Shown one piece after another: positions 56,646-64,000 of a DNA stretch of 64,000 nt; the stretch's first letter is position 1, and each line of letters opens with the position of its first letter. The notes under the pieces were generated by a model. The model saw only the letters and a list, made by a program, of their open reading frames with translations. It had not been told where the DNA came from and ran no database searches. Location of the stretch: positions 14,834,272 to 14,898,271 of the forward strand of contig OX421508.1 of the NCBI GenBank assembly GCA_949126835.1. Reading direction: 5' to 3'. Origin of the DNA: Anisus vortex (Eukaryota; Mollusca; Gastropoda; Planorbidae). Both the position numbers and the translations under genes were made by a program.

Positions 56646-56735
56646 GGGATGTTAAACGAAAACCAGAATACCGGATTCCGGTTTTGAATCTGAAAACCGG
56701 TATTGATTTTTAAAACCGGATTTCGGTTTTTTGGT
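56646..56735. mobile_element. hAT-like terminus (left end), orphan
   Basis: agggatgttaaacgaaaacc, then agaataccggattccggttt, matches the reverse complement of the termini at 44172-44241 and 47545-47615. No partner end is found downstream. Confidence 0.6.
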
Positions 56736-57589
56736 TGGAAGGTAATCATTACTTCAAGTAGCACACCCTTTATTTTATTTTTTTATTGGTTCTGATGGAA
56801 ATATAAAAGAAAAATAATGTTGGATTCACGCAAAACTATTCTTGAAATGCCTTGAAGTACAGAATTTGTATGGCATAGTCAATTTATGAACATATATTTT
56901 ATACAATTGTTGTATTGACTTTGAACCATCTGTCTATTCATTGTCACTTGTCTGTCAGTTTGTATGTCCATCCAAACAACCACATAGGCACATACCTGTC
57001 ATTTATTTGTCAAATGTATACATCTGGGCATTTACCTGCCTTTCTTTCTAATCTATTCATTTGTCTGTCTATAGATTTCTTGCTGTATTCCGGAATTGTT
57101 CAGTGATACACAATGGTCTTGCAATAACATGATATAAAGCAGACACTTTTGTTTTGATATTCACTGGTCTTTCCTGAACAACTTCACATTATTAATATTA
57201 TATTGTCAGCCTTAGTTGAGTGTGTCAGTGTGTTTATGTTCATGTTGTTGTCATTTGATTTAGTTTAGATATTGTGATTTAGTGTAGATGATATTGTATC
57301 TATTGTGTTGTTAATTTACCTAAAGAAATGTGAACTTAGATGTTTTACAATGAGACTTTGTGAAATATTCACAATGCAAACTTTTGATTTCATTTGCTAA
57401 TATGAATGCAAGCAATTGGTTGTAAGGGAGTTCATACCAAGTTCATTCATTTCTCTTTTACTTTCAGACATTTTTATCTCAGCTCAATTATTTGGCAAAT
57501 TTTTTATTCAACAAATTCACGAAAGCATTTATTTTTTATGTCATCCTTTATTTTCCGAACCATTTCTTCTTGAAATCCTTTTTTCAAAG
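56736..57589. other. AT-rich stretch, possible intron
   Basis: Loose ctgtc/catttgtc words are present, but there is no clear repeat or coding frame. If the exon at 57590 is real, this is intron sequence. Confidence 0.4.
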
Positions 57590-57693
57590 AACTGAATTGC
57601 CCATCTATAGACATGACAGACAGTGTACAGGAAGAATCTGGTTATCAACGTTTTGGAAGTGGTCTCATCACACAAACACGGAAATTAAAGAAG
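57590..57693 (+). CDS. candidate internal exon of an unknown host gene
   Basis: A 104-nt segment lies between acceptor-like gaaatccttttttcaaag and a strong donor, AAG followed by gtaaaa. In frame it reads LNCPSIDMTDSVQEESGYQR, then FGSGLITQTRKLKK, with no stop and a balanced amino-acid composition unlike the AT-rich flanks. Alternatively the exon starts at 57611 after ccatctatag, or at ATG 57613 as a first coding exon of 27 codons. No partner exon is visible because both sides are repeats and transposons. The family is not recognised. Confidence 0.4.
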
Positions 57694-57732
57694 GTAAAAT
57701 TCAGTTTTTTTCTCTTTATAAACATAGGCTTA

Positions 57733-58216
57733 TATTTAATGGTACATTTATAGTTGCTGGTACATTCATAGCTACTGGTACATTTATAGTTGCTGGTACA
57801 TTTATAGTTACTGGTACATTTGTAGTTACTGGTACATTTATAGTTACTGGTACATTTATAGTTGCTGGTACATTTATAGTTACTGGTACATTTATAGTTA
57901 CTGGTACATTTATAGTTACTGGTACATTTATAGTTACTGATACATTTATAGTTACTGGTACATTTATAGTTACTGGTACATTTATTGTTGCTGGTACATT
58001 TATAGTTACTGGTACATTTATAGTTGCTGGTACATTTATATTTACTGGTACATTTCTAGTTGCTGGTACATTTATAGTTACTGGTACATTTATAGTTACT
58101 GGTACATTTATAGTTACTGGTACATTTATAGTTACTGGTACATTTATAGTTACTGGTACATTTATAGTTACTGGTACATTTATTGTTGCTGGTACATTTA
58201 TAGTTACTGGTACTAA
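57733..58216. repeat. 18-bp minisatellite, about 27 copies
   Basis: The unit is ggtacatttatagttact with variants (gttgct, tttgtag). At six codons the unit keeps + (GTFIVT) and - (PVTINV) frames open for over 150 codons each, so openness is no evidence of coding. Confidence 0.97.
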
Positions 58217-58239
58217 CATTTTGTATCTAATGTCAAGAT

Positions 58240-59177
58240 CCTGCTACAATAGTTGATGACCTTGATAGACCTAGAGTTGCTGACCTTGATAGAACTATAG
58301 TTGTTGACCTTAATATAACAGTTGATGATCTTGATATAACTATAGTTGACGACCTTAATAGAACATTAGTTGATGACCTTGATAGAACAATAGTTGATGA
58401 CCTTAATATAACAGTTGATGAACTTGATATAACTATAGTTGACGACCTTGATAAAACTATAGTTGATGACCTTGATAGAACAATAGTTGATGACCTTAAA
58501 ATAACAGTTGATGATCTTGATATAACTATAGTTGACGACCTTAATAGAACATTAGTTGATGACCTTGATAGAACAATAATTGATGACCTTAATATAACAG
58601 TTGATGAACTTGATATAACTATAGTTGACGACCTTGATAAAACTATAGTTGATGAACTTGATAGAACAATAGTTGATGACCTTAACATAACAGTTGATGA
58701 TCTTGATATAACTATAGTTGACGACCGTGATAGAAAAATAGTTGATGGCCTTGATAGAACATTAGTTGATGACCTTGATAGAACTATAGTTGATGACCTT
58801 ACTATATCAGTTGATGATTTTGATATAACTATAGTTGACGACCTTGATAGAACAATAGTTGATGACCTTGATAGAACAATAGTTGATGACCTTGATGATC
58901 ATGTAACAGTTGACGACCTAGATAAAACTATAGTTGATGACTTTGATATAAGAGTTGATGCTTTTGATATAAGAGTTGATGACTCTGATATAATTATAGT
59001 TGATGACTTTGATATACGAGTTGATGACTTGAAATAAGAGTTGATGCCTTTGATATAACTATAGTTGATGAATTTGATATAACTATAGTTGATGACTTTG
59101 ATATAACTATAGTTGATGACTTTGATATAAGTATTGATGACTTTGATATAACTATAGTTGATGACTTTGATATAACT
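58240..59177. repeat. 24-bp (and 21-bp) minisatellite, left part
   Basis: The unit is gttgatgaccttgatagaac plus tata, shifting rightward to gttgatgactttgatataac plus tata and to 21-bp units with gatataagagtt. It also contains larger repeats of about 90-200 bp (for example around 58320-58500 and 58520-58690). Confidence 0.95.
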
Positions 59178-59314
59178 GTCGTGAGTTGGGTTGATTGGAC
59201 GTGCAAAAGTCGTTTTCCCGTATTTCAGATTGTTGAAACACCGGCTAATTATGCAACAGTCCTAACTCGACACAGGGAAAGAAGGGATTTGGGTGGCTTC
59301 GTTGTCTACAGGGT

Positions 59315-61744
59315 GGTGCTCGGTAAATTTGGCAATGGTAAATTCGGAACCGGTATTTAAGGCAAGGTGATTTTGGCAAAGGTACTTTCGGAATAGGTAA
59401 ATTCGGCACAAAACACGCAAAGCGGTAAAATTGGCAACGGTAAAATTGGCAATCATATAATATCCACTGTTTTTATTAAAAGTATTGGTTAGACTACACT
59501 CTAGTCCATGGATAGGCAACCTATGCAATGCGTGCCATACTTGGCACACAGAGTGTTTTTAAATGGCACATGAAAGACCACCAAAATGGTGAAAAGAGCA
59601 TGATAACATTAAGGAGCAATTTGGCACGTTATTTAATTGAACGTCATCTAATGATCAAAGACAAACAATTTAAATAGGCGCCAAATGTACCCCTTCCCCA
59701 GCCCTGGCGTTTCTTCCCCCCCCCCTCAAGTTACGCCTCGGCAAATGTAAAGGTACGCCTATGTGTGTAAGGTAGCCAAATTGACTTTAGGCATCAAAGC
59801 ATACGTTTGTCTCCCCCACGATATTACGTAACTCTGACTACCTGACCGCCACCCCTACACCGTATGATGCTGGTTGTGTAAACAAGAGCAAACGTAGAGT
59901 GCCCCCTCCCCTCCCGCCCCCGACCAGACTCTCCTTTCAGACACGACCATACTAATTCCTTTACGAATGAGCCCAGGTTTGTTTAGATCGTACGGGAAAA
60001 ATTGCAAACACATTACAACCCTCCTACTTTATATATCTATCAAAAACGAACACAGTCCTTATTCCCCTCTCCCGAGATACACGAATTTTCTTGACCGGTT
60101 ACTTTGCTGACCTATAGGCCTATTCTCTCAACACGGGTTGTTGAGTGTGTGTGTGTGTGGGGGGGAACACATGGCCACCATAAAACATTTTATCACATTC
60201 CATTGCAGTCGGCTATTTGCCGTCAATCAGTAGGTTAACTTTTGTCTTTGTAGTTTTAAACCTTGTACCTTCTATGTTATAACGATACAAGTATACATTA
60301 CTTAGCCATATAGGCCTACAACAATACATAATAGTTGGCTATATTTGACATAGAAACCTCGATAACTTACAAGATATTTGTAGCTAAATGTGCCTTATAG
60401 CCTAAGTAAATTGGTTTAAACATTGAAAGTACTTTTATACAATTTAAATGTTTTATTTACAACTCTCGTTTGTAATATAATTTAAATATATAAGAAAAGT
60501 AAAAAACTAAATTATTTTTTTCAAAATTGTAATAATAAAATGAAATCCAATATCATTATCAATGTTTTGATAGAAATACTGATTTGTTTTACTAATAACA
60601 ACAATGTTCTGGGATTAAAAAGGAATTTAAACGAATACCCCCCCCCAACCCCTTTTAGTTTTCACTGCTTATCCAGTGCTTAGCCTGGTGCTACCAAGCT
60701 GGTCACTAACACTTTAATCGGTGGGGAGACGGGGTTGGGGAGACGAGGGTGGGGAGACGGGGTGGTGAGACGGGGGAGGGAGGGGCTAGAGTTTGCTTTT
60801 GTTAACACGGCGAGTCTCATTCTGGTGTTTAAAAAAGAAGAGGGATGGCAACTAATCTACATTATGTAACATTGCTTTGCCTTGTTTCCTTGTGCTATAG
60901 ACAAGGGGGGGGGGAGGGGTTACATTTGGCGTCTATTTAAATGTTCCTTTTTATGCATTAGTTAAATAACGTAAATGGTTTTTAAAAAAAACGGTGGTTT
61001 TATTCAGTTTTTCTTAAATTTAATTTTTAGTCAAACGAACTAATTAACTATTTTTTGTTACCTAATTTGTATGCTTTATATATCGGGGGCGGGTGGGAAG
61101 GGGGGCATTCTACGTCTGCTCTTGCAAACACTACCAGTATCATGGTGTAGGTCAAGTAGTCAGAGTTACGTAATCTCGCCAATGTGCTATAAACGGAGGA
61201 AGTTTATAGGGACGTTTTGGAGATAAGGGTACGCATTGATGCGTAAAGATCTAAACAGAACTCCAAGTGATCGTCAGTTGGGCTACCTTACACACATACC
61301 ACCTTTGGCCACCTTTGGGGGTGGGGTGCGGTGGGATGGGGGGGAGAAGAAACGCCTGGGGCGGGGGAGGGGGTACATTTGGCTCCTATTTAAAATGCTT
61401 GTCTTTGATCATTAGAGGACGTTAAATTAAATTACGTGCCAAAGTGTGCCTTAATGTTTCCTTGCTCTTTTCACCATTATGGTGGTCTTTCATGTGCCAT
61501 TTAAAACCGTTTGGCGTGCCAAGGATGGCACGTTCCATAGATTGCCGATACATGGAATAGATTGTTGTCCTATCAATGCTTTTAATAAAAACAGTGGATA
61601 TTATATGATTGCCAATTTTACCGTTGCCAATTTTACCGCTTTGCTAGTTTTGCCGAATTTACCTATTCCAAATTTACCTTTGCCAAAATTACCTTGCCGA
61701 AAATACCGTTGACGAAAATACCGTTGCCAAATTTACAGTGATTC
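59315..61744 (-). mobile_element. non-autonomous long-TIR element, copy 2 (2430 bp), with 9-bp target duplication
   Basis: The left end is ggtgctcggtaaatttggca. The reverse complement of the right end is gaatcactgtaaatttggca, so the copy is inverted relative to 52597-55730. The direct repeat ctacagggt flanks it exactly (59306-59314 and 61745-61753). The inverted arms extend about 420 bp (59315-59735 against 61330-61744). The interior 60120-60780 matches 53560-54290 in reverse. Long TIRs, GG termini and an 8- to 9-bp duplication suit a Mutator-like element (inference). No transposase is present. Confidence 0.75.
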
Positions 61745-61786
61745 CTACAGGGTATATGGTCCCCAAAGTGTGTTGTTACAATTCTT

Positions 61787-62160
61787 GAGTGACTTTGATA
61801 TAAGAGTTGATGACTTTGATATAAGAGTTGATGACTTTAATATAACTATAGTTGATGACTTTGATATAAGAGTTGATGACTTTGATATAACTATAGTTGA
61901 TGAATTTTGATATAAATATATTTGATGACTTTGATATAAATGTTGATGACTTTAATATAAGAGTTGATAACTTTGATATAAGAGTTGATGACTTTGATAT
62001 AACTATAGTTGATGACTTTGATATAAGAGTTGATAACTTTGATATAAGAGTTGATTACTTTGATATAAGAGTTGATGACTTTGATATTAATATAGTGATT
62101 ACCTTGATATAAGAGTTGATGGCTTTGATATAACTAGAGTTGATGACCTTAATATAACTA
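61787..62160. repeat. 24-bp (and 21-bp) minisatellite, right part
   Basis: The units gttgatgactttgatataag and atataactata are the same as at the right end of 58240-59177. The array seems to have been split by the insertions between 59178 and 61786. Its right end abuts the LTR. Confidence 0.95.
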
Positions 62161-62161
62161 T

Positions 62162-62788
62162 TGTTACGAATATCGGTCATAAATGAATGACGTAGTAAGG
62201 CATTGACCTCTTAACAAGTGCGTATCAGAGTCCAAGGCGACCAAGGTTTGACCTTTATGCCCTGAGGGCAGTTTAAATATAATAATTCGTTCAAACCCGT
62301 GGAAATTGGAGGATAATTCTGGATCGTAGTAATTATAGAGAAAGAGGTTAAAATGCGTATTAAGACCCTGTAGAATCTTCGATGATAGTTTTCTTTGTAA
62401 AGTCCCGACCTCCTTAGAGTTAGTTCAGTTTAAACGTTTGTAGAGTGAAGTCGCTATATTAATACTTGTACATATAAATGTCATTTTGTTGAAATACTTA
62501 TGTTACCATCAGTTGATGAAGTTTATAGATCGTTTATATTGAGTCTACAATTTAAATAAAATTGTTTATTCAACAACTGGAGTTGTTTGATCTATCATTG
62601 TTGAGAAAGGTGTTGAAGATAATTATCACGAATATAACTACATTGCTGCATAGACCTGTCAGTCAAGGAACCCCTAGCTTGGGCTACAGATTAGCAGAAT
62701 CTAGAGACTTCTAATAAAGATACAACTATATTCATTGAATCCGATTTAACGAGTCGTAATAATAGTCAATTCATAGAGGTACATAACA
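62162..62788 (+). repeat. 5' LTR of a Ty3/Gypsy-type retrotransposon, 627 bp
   Basis: It starts TGTTA and ends TAACA, a perfect 5-bp inverted repeat with TG...CA ends. Internal signals include TATAAA at 62473-62478 and AATAAA at 62555-62560, 82 bp apart, compatible with promoter and polyadenylation functions. It abuts the right end of the 24-bp minisatellite. The 3' LTR lies beyond the window, so LTR identity cannot be compared. Confidence 0.75.
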
Positions 62789-62790
62789 AT

Positions 62791-62808
62791 TTGAGGGCTG
62801 CGTCCGAT
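62791..62808 (+). promoter_or_regulatory. possible primer-binding site
   Basis: ttgagggctgcgtccgat lies two bases after the LTR. It resembles, with several mismatches, the tRNA-Pro type site (gggggctcgtccgggat) known from other retroelements. Position supports the role, but the match is imperfect. Confidence 0.4.
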
Positions 62809-62961
62809 ATAGTTGTATAGTGAAGCATATATTCAAGTTGTGTTGTGTTGTGTGTAAAGCCGTGACCTACTGAGCAAGTCTAATAACGCTGAAGTATTCT
62901 TCCGATTGGAAAAACGTAAGTTGGAAAAATTTACCACTTTTATAAATCTCTTAACTAAAGA

Positions 62962-64000
62962 ATGGAATTTATTGAAAATCCAGAAGAAGAGGTTCTGAAA
63001 ACTTTATCAATAAAGAAGTTAAAAGAGATCGCTGAGATCTTAAAGATAGAAGTTACTGAAACTACACCATCCAGAACTGTGTTGACACAGCAGATAAAAG
63101 ATGTGTTGATTGCGAGTGGCAAGTTGAAAGTAGAATCAAGCGCGGAGGAATATCAAGTTGAAGGTCAGACGTCGAAATCTTCAATGTCCGAACAGTTGCG
63201 ATTTCAACTAGAAATGAAACGGATGGAATTGGAAGATAAACGAGAAGAAAAACGTCTGGATCGTGAGATCGAAGAAAAACGGCTTGAGATGGAACAAAGA
63301 CGTCTAGAAATAGAAAGTCAGGAAAGAGATAAGAAAAGTCAAAGAGAAACAGAAAGTCAGGAAAGAATAGAGCTAGCGAAGATAGGAGCTACTAAAAAAG
63401 AATCTCATAATGATGTAGAGATGGCCAGATGGAAAAAGCTAGTCCCTACCTACATTGATAAAGAAAGTGAAATAGCTTATTTCTTCAAGACCTTTGAAAT
63501 TTCTTGCAGAGATTTTAAGTTCCCAGAAGATAAATGGGGAATATTAGTAAGAACAGCTTTTACTCAGGGAAGGGCAAGAGATTGTGTTCTATTGTTAAAA
63601 GAGGAGCATTTAAATGATTATGAAGTCATTAAAGACACTGTACTTAAAGCGTACAACCAAATACCTGAAAGTTATCGGAAAAGGTTCCGTCAGTACACAA
63701 TGTCCCCTTACCAAACACACTTAGACTTCCTTAGAGCAGAAGAAAAGTTAATGGATCAGTGGATAAAATCCAGAAATATCTCCACATTAAAAGAAATGAA
63801 AGATATCATTCTGTTAGAGGATTTTATTAACAAAGTGAGGCCGGATATAAGAATGTATTTATCCGAGCGTGACATCACTGACCCACATAAGGCTGCTGAT
63901 TTAGCGGAACAATATACACTGTGTCATAGGACAGCTGGTGAAAAGAATTTTAATAGGGCACAACGGCAAGCAGAAAAAACACAACAACAACATCGTGAAA
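62962..64000 (+). CDS. gag: gag polyprotein of Ty3/Gypsy retrotransposon, SCAN-like capsid (runs off the window)
   Basis: An ATG at 62962 opens a frame that stays open to the window end (346 codons and one base). Residues about 12-55 (LSIKKLKEIAEILKIEV) resemble a SAP-like helix-extension-helix. About 80-150 is a highly charged coiled coil rich in E, K and R (RMELEDKREEKRLDREIEEK). About 155-325 is a SCAN/Gag-like capsid: WKKLVPTYIDKESEIAYFF, FPEDKWGILVRTAFTQGRAR, IKDTVLKAYNQIPESYRKRF, LLEDFINKVRPDIRMYLSER and AADLAEQYTLCHR. A basic, Gln-rich linker starts at the end, and a zinc knuckle and Pol would be expected beyond. Gag assembles the particle that packages element RNA. No stop or frameshift is seen. 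A leader of 173 bp separates it from the LTR. Confidence 0.85.
   Translation, partial: MEFIENPEEEVLKTLSIKKLKEIAEILKIEVTETTPSRTVLTQQIKDVLIASGKLKVESSAEEYQVEGQTSKSSMSEQLRFQLEMKRMELEDKREEKRLDREIEEKRLEMEQRRLEIESQERDKKSQRETESQERIELAKIGATKKESHNDVEMARWKKLVPTYIDKESEIAYFFKTFEISCRDFKFPEDKWGILVRTAFTQGRARDCVLLLKEEHLNDYEVIKDTVLKAYNQIPESYRKRFRQYTMSPYQTHLDFLRAEEKLMDQWIKSRNISTLKEMKDIILLEDFINKVRPDIRMYLSERDITDPHKAADLAEQYTLCHRTAGEKNFNRAQRQAEKTQQQHRE

Noticed and set aside
57492..58256. 254-codon frame with GTFIVT repeats and an antisense PVTINV frame
   Set aside because: This is an 18-bp minisatellite of 3n length. The candidate exon in the same place uses another frame.
58233..59206. SSTIVLSR-repeat frames, and DDFDIRV-repeat frames at 61897-62112
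   Set aside because: They are by-products of a 24/21-bp minisatellite. They are open because units are multiples of three.

Overview
The window looks like nuclear DNA from an animal, most likely a mollusc and perhaps a heterobranch snail. This is inferred from spliced exons in AT-rich DNA, two tRNA-derived SINE families, several kinds of LINE 3' ends, Helitrons, a SCAN-like Ty3/Gypsy gag and frequent ggcctata motifs. No bacterial, organellar or viral gene set is present. Host coding sequence is scarce. By my count tandem repeats fill about 24 kb (37 percent), and decayed mobile elements fill much of the rest.

Region 1 (1-6600, + strand) is the 3' end of a protein-coding gene I cannot name. 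It has a candidate exon end (2-34), a 96-nt phase-0 exon (2676-2771), a terminal exon (4582-5262) and a 3' UTR with Pumilio-type motifs. The encoded tail is Ser/Pro-rich and probably cytoplasmic, with a repeated GYIN motif and a C-terminal EIML that fits a class II PDZ ligand.

Region 2 (6900-10131) holds short minisatellites, one of them apparently expanded from a tRNA-like SINE head, and an 804-bp mariner-type MITE with a TA target duplication.

Region 3 (10132-30202) is a 17.2-kb array of a 46-bp unit with several levels of higher-order duplication, including a nearly identical 4.8-kb block repeated at an offset of 5447 bp. A 25-bp array abuts it directly, followed by a LINE relic and a 48-bp array.

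Region 4 (30204-36620) holds a LINE 3' end, a SINE, a decayed Helitron Rep/helicase fragment and a candidate last exon that resembles the helix-8 end of a class A GPCR and runs into a 41-bp minisatellite. A complete short non-autonomous Helitron with an A/T target follows.

Region 5 (36625-51595) is a graveyard of 3'-terminal LINE fragments from several families, nearly all on the - strand. It also holds nested TIR elements, hAT-like ends and SINEs. One SINE family shares its 3' tail with an L2/CR1-type LINE present here.

Region 6 (51596-64000) has two large, mutually inverted copies of a non-autonomous, possibly Mutator-like element. One of them is flanked by a 9-bp target duplication and sits inside a 24-bp minisatellite. 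A candidate internal host exon lies at 57590-57693. The window closes with the 5' LTR, a possible primer-binding site and an uninterrupted gag start of a Ty3/Gypsy retrotransposon that runs off the end.
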